DNA from: DAOUBP01 sp034432655 | Lineage (GTDB): Bacteria > Chloroflexota > Anaerolineae > CG2-30-64-16 | DNA length: 63,991 nt | Reading direction: 5' to 3' | NCBI GenBank assembly: GCA_034432655.1 | Contig: DAOUBP010000065.1 | Location: forward strand, 1 to 63,991 | The notes under the pieces: model-generated | Databases searched by the model: none | Seen by the model: only the letters and a program-made list of their open reading frames with translations | What the model was told of the DNA's origin: nothing | In this document: piece after piece, positions 14,729-24,179 of the stretch | How the letters are laid out: the number at the start of each line of letters is the position of its first letter | Numbering within the stretch: the stretch's first letter is position 1 | Position numbers and translations under genes: made by a program

Positions 14729-16024
14729 TCACGCCTGCTCTAACGCGCGCAGGTCCAACTCCAGTTCCAGCTCCGCCAGCGCCCTGGAGAGCCGACAGAA
14801 CAGCGAATCCCGGTTCGACTCGTCGCACGCGGGTTTGCGCGCCTCGAGGATGCGTTCGATCACCCTGGGGTCGTAGCCCGACTTCTGAATCTCCGCCAGT
14901 TCTTCGATCACCAGCCGCCGCGAGAGCGGGATACCGTGGCGGGCCAGCGTCTCTTTGTAGACTTGATAATCCTCGGCCAGATCCAACGTCACCGATTCGA
15001 AACCGTGCCGGGCGATGGCCAGCCGCTCGGCATAGCGCATGATGTTCCCGAACGCCAGGAGATGGTCGTCGGGCCGCGGTTCGATCAGGATGATATCTAC
15101 CTCCGGGTGCTGACGGCGAAGCTGCTTGATCTGGTAGCGCAGCCCGGAGTGCGTGGTGATGCGAGAGACCTGGGACGCAATGGCAGAAAAACCGCGGTGG
15201 CTGAAGAACTCACCTTTTGACCGGTTCCCGGCCTTTGCGCGCCGGGTGTTGTCGAACGGCACCAATGGATTGACGCACACCACCAGCGTTGCGCCGTGTT
15301 CGATGGCGATGTCCAGGCTGGCCGTCCCGCGCATGCCGCCGTCAACGTACTCATGGTCTCCGATGCGCACCGGCTTATATAACATCGGCAAGGCCGTCGA
15401 AGCCGCCACGGCCAACGAAATGGGCACGTGGCTGTTCTCGTCGGTCCCGAAGACCACCCGCTCCCCGGAATCCAGATCGGTGGCGACGATGAACAGCTCC
15501 TTGGTCAACTTGCGAAAATCGTTCTCGCTGCCGTACACCGCCAGGACCTGACGCATGTAACGCTCCAAAGCCAGCCCATCGTACAACCCCGAAGGCAGGA
15601 CGTCAGTCAGGGACCAAAGGGCATCAACCAAAGTGCTGTTCTGGGGATTGCGAACATACTCGAAAACAGTACGCGTCAGCCTGGCCGGCAGTGAGAGCCC
15701 GCGCCGGAGAAGTTCGCGCTGGTTAAAGCGAAAGATATGCTCCCGACGCAGGGACGGCACGGCCGGATGCTGGCCCGCAATGGCCATGTACATTTCCTCG
15801 GGGCTGACCCCGTTGGCCAGGAAAGAGGCTACCAACGCCCCGGCACTGGTGCCAACATAAATGTCGAAGTCGTTTACCGTCCGATCCACCAGCAGATCGT
15901 CAATGGCCCGTAAAGCGCCGATCTCATACACGGCGCCCGTCATCCCGCCGCCGGCGAGCACCAACGCGATCTTGCTTTTCCTTGGTATCCGCCTCTCAGC
16001 CATAGGCCTCGCTTTCATATTCAT
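14729..16024 (-). CDS. Patatin-like phospholipase
   Basis: A 431-aa protein with a patatin domain at about residues 18-260: oxyanion loop LAGGGMTGAVYEIGAL, nucleophile elbow GTSAG and the catalytic Asp in YVDGGM. The Ser-Asp dyad family hydrolyses acyl lipids. The C-terminal 170 residues (SGYDPRVIERILEARKPAC and a Leu/Glu-rich tail) are not recognised. Alternative starts are ATG 16018 and ATG 16003, the last with the better ribosome site (GAGG, five bases). Probably cytoplasmic, as no signal peptide is seen. Confidence 0.88.
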   Translation of the reverse strand: MNMKARPMAERRIPRKSKIALVLAGGGMTGAVYEIGALRAIDDLLVDRTVNDFDIYVGTSAGALVASFLANGVSPEEMYMAIAGQHPAVPSLRREHIFRFNQRELLRRGLSLPARLTRTVFEYVRNPQNSTLVDALWSLTDVLPSGLYDGLALERYMRQVLAVYGSENDFRKLTKELFIVATDLDSGERVVFGTDENSHVPISLAVAASTALPMLYKPVRIGDHEYVDGGMRGTASLDIAIEHGATLVVCVNPLVPFDNTRRAKAGNRSKGEFFSHRGFSAIASQVSRITTHSGLRYQIKQLRRQHPEVDIILIEPRPDDHLLAFGNIMRYAERLAIARHGFESVTLDLAEDYQVYKETLARHGIPLSRRLVIEELAEIQKSGYDPRVIERILEARKPACDESNRDSLFCRLSRALAELELELDLRALEQA

Positions 16025-16118
16025 TCTGCCTGTCTGCTTCACAGAAGAACGCCACGACGCAGCGCGGCATCCCAATTTTAGCAGCGCACCCGACCGACGT
16101 CAAATGCCTCCTGCGATT

Positions 16119-16146
16119 TTGACAGTCCGTCGGTCGGCCTTATAGA
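16119..16146 (+). promoter_or_regulatory. Promoter of aceK
   Basis: TTGACA (16119-16124) and TATAGA (16141-16146), 16-bp spacer, 31 bp upstream of the aceK start. Confidence 0.6.
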
Positions 16147-16177
16147 ATCCATAGCAAGATGCAAGGGGAGAACTGTG

Positions 16178-17917
16178 ATGTCTGATTTTTCCACCGCCCG
16201 ACGGGCCGAGCAGGCAGCGAACGCCATCGCCTCCGCCTTCGAATTGTACCAGAGAGCGTTTCAGCGGCTCACCCGCTGCGCGCAGGGCCGTTTTGAAGCG
16301 CGCGATTGGCACGGCCATGAACGGGACGCTGTCGAGCGACTGGAGCTGTATAAACGCGTGATTGACCGCATCGTGGCAGAAACCCGGCATACTCTCGGCG
16401 CGCAGGTCCACGAAAAGGCGGTCTGGAGCCATATGCGGTCGGTCTACGCGCGCCTGATCACCGGCCGGAACGATGTCGAGCTGGCTGAAACGTTCTTCAA
16501 CTCGGTTACGCGCCGCATCTTCGCTACCATTGGGGTAGATCCCGGCATCGAGTTCGTGGACTCAGATTTTGCGCCTGCACCTGAAACCAGCCAGCGCGTC
16601 TCTGTTACGTATCCCCATACCGGCGACCTGAGGGGCCTGTTCCAAAAGTTGCTGCAAGATACCCCGTTCAAAATCCCTTTTGAGGATTTGGGCCGCGATG
16701 CCGGGCTCATCGCGGCCGCGGTAGCCGATCATCTGACGGCACGTTGGGGCCAGCCCGGCTTCGAAGCGCTGGAGATGGTCAAGAGCCCGTTTTACCGTAA
16801 CAAAGGCGCCTATCTGGTCGGCCGTGTCCGGGCCGGCGCCGCAACCAACCCGCTGGTCATCCCGCTGCTGAACGGCCCGGCCGGCATCTACGCGGATACG
16901 GCCCTGTTGACCGAAGACGAAACCAGTATCGTCTTTAGCTTTACCCACTCCTACTTCCACGTCGAAACAGAATGTCCTTATCGGCTGGTGGACTTTCTCA
17001 AACAGATCATGCCCTGGAAACGCCGGGCCGAACTTTACACTGCGATCGGTTACAACAAACACGGCAAGACCGAGCTGTATCGTGATCTGTATTGCCACTT
17101 GCAAACCACCGACGACCGCTTCCTGCCGGCGCCGGGCGAAAAAGGGATGGTCATGACGGTCTTCACCATGCCCTCTTTTGATGTGGTTTTCAAAGTCATC
17201 CGAGACAGCTTTCCGCTGCCTAAACGCACCACGCGATCAGATGTCCTCAACCGCTATCAACTGGTGTTCAAACGCGATCGCGCCGGACGGCTGGTTGACG
17301 CTCAGGAGTTTGAGCATCTGGCGTTCGATCGCATGCGCTTCAGCGAGGAAGCGCTCCAAGAACTGCTCACCACCTGCAGCAATACGGTCTCCTTGCTCGG
17401 CGACACGGTGGACATCAAACACCTGTACACCGAACGCCGGATCACACCCTTGAACCTTTATCTGCGCCAGGCCACACCGGAAGCAGCCACCGCAGCGGTC
17501 CTGGATTATGGGCAGGCAATCAAGGACCTGGCGGCCACCAACATCTTCCCCGGCGACCTTTTCATCAAGAACTTCGGCGTAACGCGGCACGGCCGCGTTG
17601 TCTTCTATGATTATGACGAGTTGTGTTTGTTGACCGATTGCAATTTCCGCCGGATCCCGCCAGCCCGCGGCAACAGCGATGACCTTGGCGATCCACAACC
17701 TTGGTTCTCAGTAGCCGAGAACGACGTCTTTCCGGAGGAGTTCCCCTCTTTTCTCGGGTTGGAGCCCCGGCTGCGCGCCGCGTTCGTCGCCGCCCACGGT
17801 GATCTGTTCGACGTGGGATGGTGGCGGCAAATGCAAGCGCGGCTCAGATCAGGCGAGGTGATGGACCTTTTCCCCTACCCCCAGTCGAAACGCTTTCGCT
17901 GCTGCACGCCGACCTGA
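16178..17917 (+). CDS. aceK: Isocitrate dehydrogenase kinase/phosphatase
   Basis: A 579-aa protein, essentially the length of E. coli AceK (578 aa). It shares the characteristic N-terminal half (HEKAVWSHMRSVYARLITGR, ETFFNSVTRRIFATIGVDPG, FPHTGDL-like YPHTGDLRGLF) and the kinase-like half with NIFPGDLFIKNFGVTRHGRVVFYDYDE. It reversibly phosphorylates isocitrate dehydrogenase to send isocitrate into the glyoxylate shunt. The two shunt enzymes follow immediately. ATG 16178 has a better-placed GGGGAG than the GTG just before it. AceK is best known from Proteobacteria, so acquisition by transfer is likely. Confidence 0.95.
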   Translation: MSDFSTARRAEQAANAIASAFELYQRAFQRLTRCAQGRFEARDWHGHERDAVERLELYKRVIDRIVAETRHTLGAQVHEKAVWSHMRSVYARLITGRNDVELAETFFNSVTRRIFATIGVDPGIEFVDSDFAPAPETSQRVSVTYPHTGDLRGLFQKLLQDTPFKIPFEDLGRDAGLIAAAVADHLTARWGQPGFEALEMVKSPFYRNKGAYLVGRVRAGAATNPLVIPLLNGPAGIYADTALLTEDETSIVFSFTHSYFHVETECPYRLVDFLKQIMPWKRRAELYTAIGYNKHGKTELYRDLYCHLQTTDDRFLPAPGEKGMVMTVFTMPSFDVVFKVIRDSFPLPKRTTRSDVLNRYQLVFKRDRAGRLVDAQEFEHLAFDRMRFSEEALQELLTTCSNTVSLLGDTVDIKHLYTERRITPLNLYLRQATPEAATAAVLDYGQAIKDLAATNIFPGDLFIKNFGVTRHGRVVFYDYDELCLLTDCNFRRIPPARGNSDDLGDPQPWFSVAENDVFPEEFPSFLGLEPRLRAAFVAAHGDLFDVGWWRQMQARLRSGEVMDLFPYPQSKRFRCCTPT

Positions 17918-17981
17918 GGGCGGAGGGGGGCCGACGGGCGCGGCGCCCAAGGCATTGCGCCGCGTCCACTTGCAAGCTTCC

Positions 17982-18010
17982 TTGACGTTCATGACGCGAC
18001 GCGTTATAAT
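17982..18010 (+). promoter_or_regulatory. Strong promoter of aceA
   Basis: TTGACG (17982-17987), 17-bp spacer, perfect TATAAT (18005-18010), 53 bp before the aceA ATG. It allows aceA to be expressed far above aceK. Confidence 0.8.
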
Positions 18011-18063
18011 GAGCCAGTAGATATGTAGCCTCTGCTACGCTGACAGAGAAAGGAGACTAACCT

Positions 18064-19341
18064 ATGCCTCACTTGAAGACCGCTGCAGAACTGGCTTATG
18101 ACTGGCAGACCAACCCACGTTGGCAGGGCATCACCCGGCCCTACTCCCCTGAGGACGTCGTGCGCCTGCGGGGCTCGATCAAAATCGAGTATACCCTGGC
18201 CGAGATGGGTGCCAAACGGCTCTGGGAGCTGCTCCACACCGAACCGTATGTCCATGCGCTGGGTGCGCTCACCGGCAACCAGGCCATGCAGATGGTGCGC
18301 GCTGGGCTCAAGGCGATCTACCTCAGCGGTTGGCAGGTGGCCGCCGACGCCAACCTGGCCGGCCAGATGTATCCTGATCAAAGCCTCTACCCGGCCAACA
18401 GCGGGCCAGCCCTGGTGCGCGCCATCAACAACACCCTGCGCCGGGCGGACCAAATCCAGACGCAAGAAGGCAAAGGAGACATCTACTGGTTTGCGCCGAT
18501 CGTGGCGGATGCCGAGGCCGGCTTCGGAGGCGCGCTGAACGTGTTCGAGATCGTCAAAGCCTTCATCGAGGCAGGCGCAGCCGGCGTCCACCTGGAGGAC
18601 CAACTTTCGTCCGAGAAGAAGTGCGGCCACATGGGAGGCAAGGTGTTGATCCCAACATCTATTGCGGTGCGCAATCTGGTGGCTGCCCGGCTGGCCATGG
18701 ATGTGATGGATGTGCCCACCATCTTGATCGCACGCACCGACGCCAACGGTGCCACACTGTTGATGAGCGACAGCGATCCAAACGACAAGCCGTTCTCCAC
18801 CGGCGAGCGCACCCCCGATGGCTTTGTCCGTTGCCGGGCAGGGGTCGAACAGGCCATCTCCCGCGGCCTGGCCTACGCGCCCTATGCTGATATGATCTGG
18901 TGCGAAACCGCCGAACCGAACCTGGAGGAAGCACGGCGTTTCGCCGAAGGCATCCACGCCAAATTCCCCGGCAAACTGCTGGCCTATAACTGTTCGCCCT
19001 CTTTCAACTGGAAGAAGAAGCTGGACGATGCCACCATCGCCAGGTTCCAGGCCGAGCTAGGCGCAATGGGCTACAAGTTCCAGTTCGTGACCCTGGCCGG
19101 CTTCCACACGCTCAACTTCAGCATGTTCGAGCTAGCGCGCGACTATCGCGAACGCGGGATGGCCGCCTACGCCGATTTCCAGGCGCGGGAGTTCGCGGCC
19201 GAACAATACGGCTATACCGCCACCAAGCACCAGCGCGAGGTCGGGGCAGGCTATTTCGACGAGGTGACACTGACCATCGCGGGCGAGAGCGCCTCCACGG
19301 TCGCGCTCAAAGGTTCCACGGAAGAAGCACAGTTTCACTAA
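18064..19341 (+). CDS. aceA: Isocitrate lyase
   Basis: A 425-aa enzyme splitting isocitrate into glyoxylate and succinate, the first step of the glyoxylate bypass. The signature KKCGHMGGK (about residues 185-193) contains the catalytic cysteine. Other conserved blocks are ALTGNQAMQMVRAGLKAIYL, LSGWQVAADAN, TLAGFHTLN and YNCSPSFNW. Length and order match bacterial isocitrate lyases. Own promoter; AGGAG lies upstream of the ATG. Confidence 0.97.
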   Translation: MPHLKTAAELAYDWQTNPRWQGITRPYSPEDVVRLRGSIKIEYTLAEMGAKRLWELLHTEPYVHALGALTGNQAMQMVRAGLKAIYLSGWQVAADANLAGQMYPDQSLYPANSGPALVRAINNTLRRADQIQTQEGKGDIYWFAPIVADAEAGFGGALNVFEIVKAFIEAGAAGVHLEDQLSSEKKCGHMGGKVLIPTSIAVRNLVAARLAMDVMDVPTILIARTDANGATLLMSDSDPNDKPFSTGERTPDGFVRCRAGVEQAISRGLAYAPYADMIWCETAEPNLEEARRFAEGIHAKFPGKLLAYNCSPSFNWKKKLDDATIARFQAELGAMGYKFQFVTLAGFHTLNFSMFELARDYRERGMAAYADFQAREFAAEQYGYTATKHQREVGAGYFDEVTLTIAGESASTVALKGSTEEAQFH

Positions 19342-19639
19342 TGGAGACAACAGATAGATATCACACATCGCGGAGTTCGCATCCTCAGATGCGAACAGGC
19401 GGCATCCTCAGATGCCGCGCTCCGATTGTGCGTGTTCTATCTGCGTTCCCTATAAGGTACTACTCTGGGACAAATGAAATTCGTAAAATGATCCGGGGCA
19501 TTGCCCCCCCATCCCTCCGACCCCCTATTCCCCCGCTACGCAAGGGAAAGGGGAGAAGGTCTTTCATGAGGGTTTTTGCGGCGGCTTCGCCGCCGCAAAA
19601 ACCCTATTCTGCGTTACAATTTGCTGGAGAAGATATCCC
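19342..19639. repeat. Hairpin-rich aceA-aceB intergenic region
   Basis: Two short hairpins with CTCA loops (arms TTCGCATC and GCGGCATC) occur at about 19375-19413. A very stable stem at 19569-19605 has 17 bp (arm AGGGTTTTTGCGGCGGC) around a TTC loop. No T-tract follows, so it may be an RNA processing or stabilising element or an interspersed repeat. No gene is seen. Confidence 0.7.
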
Positions 19640-21256
19640 ATGAGCGAACACAGCTTTCCCGATGGCGTTCAAATCCTCGGGCCGATCACACCCGAGTATG
19701 CCGAAATCCTGACCCCCCAGGCAGTGACGTTTGTGGCGAAACTGGCGCGCGAGTTCGGCCCCACCCGCAAAGCCCTCTTGCGCCGCCGCGCCGAGCGCCA
19801 GGCCGAGCTGGATGCGGGCAAACAGCCCGACTTCCTGCCCGAAACCGCCCACATCCGGGCGGCCGAATGGAAAGTGGCCCCCATCCCCGCCGACCTCCAG
19901 GACCGCCGCGTTGAGATCACCGGGCCGACCGACCGGAAGATGATCATCAACGCGCTGAACTCCGGCGCCAACGTCTTCATGGCGGATTTCGAAGATGCCA
20001 ACTCACCCACCTGGGCAAACATGGTCCAGGGCCAGATCAACCTGCGCGACGCGATCCGCCGCACCATCACCTACACCAGCCCGGAGGGCAAGCGATACGC
20101 TCTCAACGAAAAGGTGGCAGTGCTATTCGCCCGTCCACGGGGCTGGCATCTGGTGGAAAAACATATGTTGGTGGACGGGGAGCCGGTGCCGGGCAGCCTG
20201 TTCGACTTCGGCCTTTACTTTTTCCACAACGCGCGTGAATTGTTGGAGCGCGGCAGCGGGCCGTATTTCTACCTGCCCAAGCTGGAAAGCCACCTGGAGG
20301 CCCGGCTGTGGAATGATGTTTTCAACATGGCCCAGGATGAGCTGGGCATCCCGCGCGGCAGCATCCGGGCCACCGTGTTGATCGAGACGATCCTGGCCGC
20401 GTTCGAAGAGGACGAAATCCTCTGGGAGCTGCGCGATCACTCGGCCGGGCTCAACTGCGGCCGCTGGGATTACATCTTCAGCGTAATCAAGAAGTTCCGC
20501 AACCGGCCGGACTTCTGCCTGGCCGACCGCAGCCTGATCACCATGACCACACCGTTCATGCGCGCCTACTCATTGAACACCATCAAGACGTGTCATCGCC
20601 GCGGCATTCACGCCATGGGCGGCATGGCCGCGCAGATCCCCATCAAAAACAACCCGGAGGCCAATGAACAGGCCCTGGCCAAGGTGCGGGCCGATAAGGC
20701 GCGCGAGGCGGCGGACGGACACGACGGCACCTGGGTGGCGCACCCCGGCCTGGTGCAGACCGCGCTGGAGGAGTTCAACAAGGCGATGCCGACGCCGAAT
20801 CAGATCCATCGGCTGCGGGAAGACGTGCATGTCACCGCGGCCGACCTGCTGGCCTTCGGCCCCGAAAAACCGATCACCGAACACGGCCTGCGCTGGAACA
20901 TCAACGTGGGCCTGCAATATCTGGGGGCCTGGCTGGGCGGCGCCGGCGCCGTGCCGATCTTCAACCTGATGGAGGACGCGGCCACCTGTGAGATCTCGCG
21001 GGCGCAGGTCTGGCAGTGGATCGTCAGTCCCAAAGGGGTGCTGGAGGACGGCCGCAAAGTTACCCTGGATCTGTTCCGCCAAGTGATGGCCGAGGAGTTG
21101 GGCAAGATGCAGCAGGACGCCGATCCCGAACTGTATGCCAGCAGCAAGTACCCGCTGGCAGCCCAGATCCTGGACAAGATCACCTGCGACGGCATCGCGT
21201 GCTCGGATACCTTCTGGGAGTTCCTGACCCTGGCCGCGTATGAATACCTGGATTGA
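19640..21256 (+). CDS. aceB: Malate synthase A
   Basis: A 538-aa enzyme condensing glyoxylate with acetyl-CoA to malate, completing the glyoxylate shunt. Conserved regions include NALNSGANVFMADFEDANSP, PRGWHLVEKHMLVDGEPVPG, GPYFYLPKLESHLEARLWND and AGLNCGRWDYIFS, with the catalytic Arg/Asp/Glu framework of form A synthases. Full length for the family (E. coli AceB 533 aa). Downstream is a perfect 10-bp hairpin. Confidence 0.97.
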   Translation: MSEHSFPDGVQILGPITPEYAEILTPQAVTFVAKLAREFGPTRKALLRRRAERQAELDAGKQPDFLPETAHIRAAEWKVAPIPADLQDRRVEITGPTDRKMIINALNSGANVFMADFEDANSPTWANMVQGQINLRDAIRRTITYTSPEGKRYALNEKVAVLFARPRGWHLVEKHMLVDGEPVPGSLFDFGLYFFHNARELLERGSGPYFYLPKLESHLEARLWNDVFNMAQDELGIPRGSIRATVLIETILAAFEEDEILWELRDHSAGLNCGRWDYIFSVIKKFRNRPDFCLADRSLITMTTPFMRAYSLNTIKTCHRRGIHAMGGMAAQIPIKNNPEANEQALAKVRADKAREAADGHDGTWVAHPGLVQTALEEFNKAMPTPNQIHRLREDVHVTAADLLAFGPEKPITEHGLRWNINVGLQYLGAWLGGAGAVPIFNLMEDAATCEISRAQVWQWIVSPKGVLEDGRKVTLDLFRQVMAEELGKMQQDADPELYASSKYPLAAQILDKITCDGIACSDTFWEFLTLAAYEYLD

Positions 21257-21262
21257 GCCGTA

Positions 21263-21285
21263 GGGCAACTCCTGCGGAGTTGCCC
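21263..21285. repeat. Perfect hairpin after aceB
   Basis: GGGCAACTCC-TGC-GGAGTTGCCC, a perfect 10-bp stem. There is no T-tract. Could end or stabilise the aceB message, or be an interspersed palindrome. Confidence 0.6.
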
Positions 21286-21306
21286 AGGCTCTGACGGGAA
21301 TCCAAC

Positions 21307-22080
21307 ATGAAAAAAGTGGGGCTCGCCCTGGGCGGCGGCGTGGCGCATGGACTGGCGCATGTGGGAGTGCTGCTGGCATTGGAACGCGCAGGCATCCCTG
21401 TGGACTGCATCGCCGGCACCAGCGCAGGGGCGTTGATCGGCGCGTTTTGGGCCGCCGGCTGGCCGGCCGCGGCGATCCACCGTGAGGCGTTGAAGCTGGG
21501 CTGGCGGCATCTGGCGCGGCCGGCATGGCCAGGGCGCGGGGGGCTGATCTCCTTCTTTCAGCTTGAACGCTACCTGGCATGCAAGCTGGGCGACCCGACG
21601 TTCGCCGATCTGCCGAAATGTTTCGCCGCGGTCGCCACCGACCTGGACACGGGAGAAAGTGTCGCGTTGACGTCCGGCCGCGTTGCAGCCGCCGTGCACG
21701 CAAGCGCGGCCGTGCCGGGCGTGGTCGTCCCCGTGGAGATCAACGGCCGGCTGTTGGGGGACGGCGGGGTGTCCGACAACCTGCCGGTGGCTGTGGCCCG
21801 TACACTGGGCGCAGACTACGTGATCGGGGTCAGTGTCCTCGGGCTACACCTGCGACGGGCGCGCGGTGCCTTAGGACGTGGTCTGGCGGCCATCGAAAAC
21901 GCTGTGCGTTGGGCGGGCGGCGGTCTGCGCCTGGCCGATTGTCTCATCGAACCAGACATCGCCAGTTACAGCTATGTGCGCTTCCGCCACCGGCACGAAC
22001 TCATCGCGCTGGGCGAGGCCGCCGCCGAGGCCAGGGTGCCGGAAATCAAGGCTGCGTTGGGCGCGCTACCGTCCCCGTAA
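21307..22080 (+). CDS. Patatin-like phospholipase (RssA-like)
   Basis: A 257-aa compact patatin. The oxyanion motif LALGGGVAHGLAHVGVL lies at residues 5-21, the nucleophile in IAGTSAGALIGAF near 40 and the catalytic Asp in LLGDGGVSDNLPV near 157. It has the size of RssA/NTE-like bacterial esterases, unlike the larger patatin at 14729-16024, so the two are not recent duplicates. Its final 15 bp overlap the convergent methyltransferase gene. Confidence 0.9.
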   Translation: MKKVGLALGGGVAHGLAHVGVLLALERAGIPVDCIAGTSAGALIGAFWAAGWPAAAIHREALKLGWRHLARPAWPGRGGLISFFQLERYLACKLGDPTFADLPKCFAAVATDLDTGESVALTSGRVAAAVHASAAVPGVVVPVEINGRLLGDGGVSDNLPVAVARTLGADYVIGVSVLGLHLRRARGALGRGLAAIENAVRWAGGGLRLADCLIEPDIASYSYVRFRHRHELIALGEAAAEARVPEIKAALGALPSP

Positions 22081-22950
22081 TGCCTCGCCCATCGCTGCGA
22101 TGTGAGCCGGGGTCGAGCCGCAGCATGCCCCGATGTACTTGATGCCCATCGCCCTCATTTTGAGGGCATACTCGGCCATCACCTCGGGCGTGCCGTCGTA
22201 GTGGATGTGCCCCTTGTCGTACTTAGGCAACCCGGCGTTGGATTGGGCGATCAGAAACACATCATCCGGCTTGACCGCCACCATCTCGCCGATCACGCGC
22301 TCGATCTCGGCCGGGCCGTTGCCGCAGTTGGCGCCGATGACCCGCACTCCCATGTTGTAGAGCGCCTTGAGCGCCTGCGCCGGTTTGACGCCCATCATGG
22401 TGCGGAAATGGGTATCGAAGGTCAGCGTGGCTGCGATGGGCAGGCCGGTCGTGCGCGCGCCGGCAACAGCGGCCTCCACCTCCTCCAACGCGCTCATCGT
22501 CTCGATCAAGATGAAGTCCACACCGCCTGCAGCCAGCGCAGCGGCCTGCTCGGCAAAGGCAGCCTGCGCGTCCGCGGCCGACAACGTGCCCAACGGCGCC
22601 AGGATCTCGCCGGTGGGGCCCATGTCGCCGGCTACCAGTACCGTCCGGCCGGCCCCATCCGCCACTTCCCGCGCCAGCCGCGCGCCGGCCAGGTTCAACT
22701 CGTGGACGCGATGGGCCAGGTTGTCGCGGCTCAAGCGATAACGCGTGCCGCCGAAAGTGTTGGTGGTGATCACCTGTGCGCCGGCATCCACATAACCCTG
22801 GTAGATGCCGCGCACCACCTCCGGCCGCTCGACGTTCCACAGCTCCGGCGCCGATCCGGCCGGCAGCCCCGCCGCCTGCAACATGGTCCCCATCGCACCG
22901 TCCCCCAGCACATAGGGGTGCTCGCTCAGAAACGCGATCAGTTTGTCCAT
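22066..22950 (-). CDS. Homocysteine S-methyltransferase-type protein
   Basis: A 294-aa TIM-barrel methyltransferase like the N-terminal module of cobalamin methionine synthase. The start (LGDGAMGTMLQAAGLP) and zinc ligands (GANCGNGP and GACCGSTPAHI) are conserved. It would transfer a methyl group from a corrinoid protein to homocysteine. The corrinoid protein and a reactivase-like protein are encoded in the same operon, and a pterin methyltransferase is divergent. Start ATG 22950 follows GGGAGGAGAG. Confidence 0.88.
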   Translation of the reverse strand: MDKLIAFLSEHPYVLGDGAMGTMLQAAGLPAGSAPELWNVERPEVVRGIYQGYVDAGAQVITTNTFGGTRYRLSRDNLAHRVHELNLAGARLAREVADGAGRTVLVAGDMGPTGEILAPLGTLSAADAQAAFAEQAAALAAGGVDFILIETMSALEEVEAAVAGARTTGLPIAATLTFDTHFRTMMGVKPAQALKALYNMGVRVIGANCGNGPAEIERVIGEMVAVKPDDVFLIAQSNAGLPKYDKGHIHYDGTPEVMAEYALKMRAMGIKYIGACCGSTPAHIAAMGEALRGR

Positions 22951-23003
22951 GTCTCTCCTCCCGGTGGGAATCAGCGAATCGCACATCAGTGAATCACGAA
23001 ACG

Positions 23004-23687
23004 CTATCGGCCATCAGCCATCAGCATCATCGCTTTGGCCACAGCGACCGCCTCGGCCGCGTCCTTGCAATAGGCATCTGCCTCGATGTCCTCAGCAAAG
23101 GCCGGGTTGAGGGGTGCACCACCCACCAGCACTTTGACCCGGTCCCGCAGCCCCTCCTCTTTCAACCGCTGGATCACCGTTGCCATGTAAGGCATGGTGG
23201 TGGTCAGCAGGGCCGACATGCCCAGGATGTCGGCGTTATGCTCCTTGATCGCCGCGATGAACTTGTCGGCGTCCACGTTGATGCCCAGGTTATGCACCTC
23301 AAACCCGGCGCCCTCCCACATCATGGCCACCAGGTTTTTGCCGATGTCGTGGATATCCCCTTTCACGGTGCCGATGACAGCAACCCCGATCCTGGTTGCA
23401 CCGGTCTGGGTCAAAAGCGGCCGTAACAGTTCCATCGCGGCTTTCATGGCATTGGCCGCACGCAACACCTCAGGCACGAAAAGGATGCCGGCCCCGAAAT
23501 CCTTGCCCACAATGTCCATGCCGGCCACCAGGCCGTGGGCCAGGATCTCCGCCGGAGACTGGCCCCATTCCAGCGCCTGTCGCGTGGCCTCCACGACGTT
23601 CTCGATCAGGCCATCGTACAGGTCATCCTGCATGTTCTGGTAGTGCTGCCGTAGTTCAGGCGGCAGGGCGTCGAAAGTGTCAGGCAT
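23004..23687 (-). CDS. Corrinoid (B12-binding) methyl carrier protein
   Basis: A 227-aa protein with a helical cap domain (about 20-95) and a B12-binding Rossmann domain carrying the base-off/His-on motif GDIHDIGKN (DxHxxG), followed by GLINVDADKF-like and SALLTTTMPYM segments. Family members (MtbC/MttC, MetH B12 module) shuttle methyl groups between a methyl donor enzyme and an acceptor enzyme. The GTG at 23699 overlaps the Shine-Dalgarno, so ATG 23687 is preferred. Confidence 0.92.
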   Translation of the reverse strand: MPDTFDALPPELRQHYQNMQDDLYDGLIENVVEATRQALEWGQSPAEILAHGLVAGMDIVGKDFGAGILFVPEVLRAANAMKAAMELLRPLLTQTGATRIGVAVIGTVKGDIHDIGKNLVAMMWEGAGFEVHNLGINVDADKFIAAIKEHNADILGMSALLTTTMPYMATVIQRLKEEGLRDRVKVLVGGAPLNPAFAEDIEADAYCKDAAEAVAVAKAMMLMADGR

Positions 23688-23708
23688 ATGGCTTTTCACC
23701 TCAGCGAT

Positions 23709-24179
23709 TCACGAATTCTGAAGCAGTGTTTCGATCTGCGCAAGATGCTCGCGGTCGTGCGCCAACAATGACTCTACCTGGCTGCGCAGGGTGATCGGCC
23801 CCAGCTCGGCGTGGACGGCCGGCCGGACGCGCGCCTCCGGGGGCAGTTGCCGCAAGAAAGCCACGGTGTCCGCGCGCAGCCGGGCGAAGGTGTCCAGAAG
23901 GATTGCGACTGGCGTCGCCGGGTCGTAGTCGCCGGTAATGCGACCGATGGCGGTTACGTATGGGTTATCCTCCAGCACAATGCGTGCCAGGCGGGCCCGG
24001 TAGGGCGGTTCCACCGCGCACATGTGGGCCAGGGTCTCGCAGATTGACCAGCGATCTTCGGCCGGCCGTTGACAGGTGGCATCGTACGAGACATCGGCCA
24101 ACAACCGACGCAACCGGAGCGGGGTCTCTGCCAGGGCGTCCAGCAGCGCCGGCCACGGCAAAGGCAAAGATTCGTTCAT
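23709..24179 (-). CDS. DinB-superfamily protein
   Basis: A 156-aa four-helix protein of the DinB_2/YfiT type, with the N-terminal helix and WSICETLAHMCAVEPPYRARL, then the C-terminal LLAHDREHLAQIETLLQ. The typical metal-binding histidines are visible (H in LAHM, HDREH). DinB-like proteins often act as thiol-dependent transferases or hydrolases; the substrate is unknown. Its ATG overlaps the stop of the upstream ASKHA gene (ATGA), so it belongs to the corrinoid operon. Confidence 0.82.
   Translation of the reverse strand: MNESLPLPWPALLDALAETPLRLRRLLADVSYDATCQRPAEDRWSICETLAHMCAVEPPYRARLARIVLEDNPYVTAIGRITGDYDPATPVAILLDTFARLRADTVAFLRQLPPEARVRPAVHAELGPITLRSQVESLLAHDREHLAQIETLLQNS

Noticed and set aside
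19342..19643. 100-codon frame after aceA
   Set aside because: Made of hairpin repeats and C-rich tract, no ribosome site, no family resemblance.
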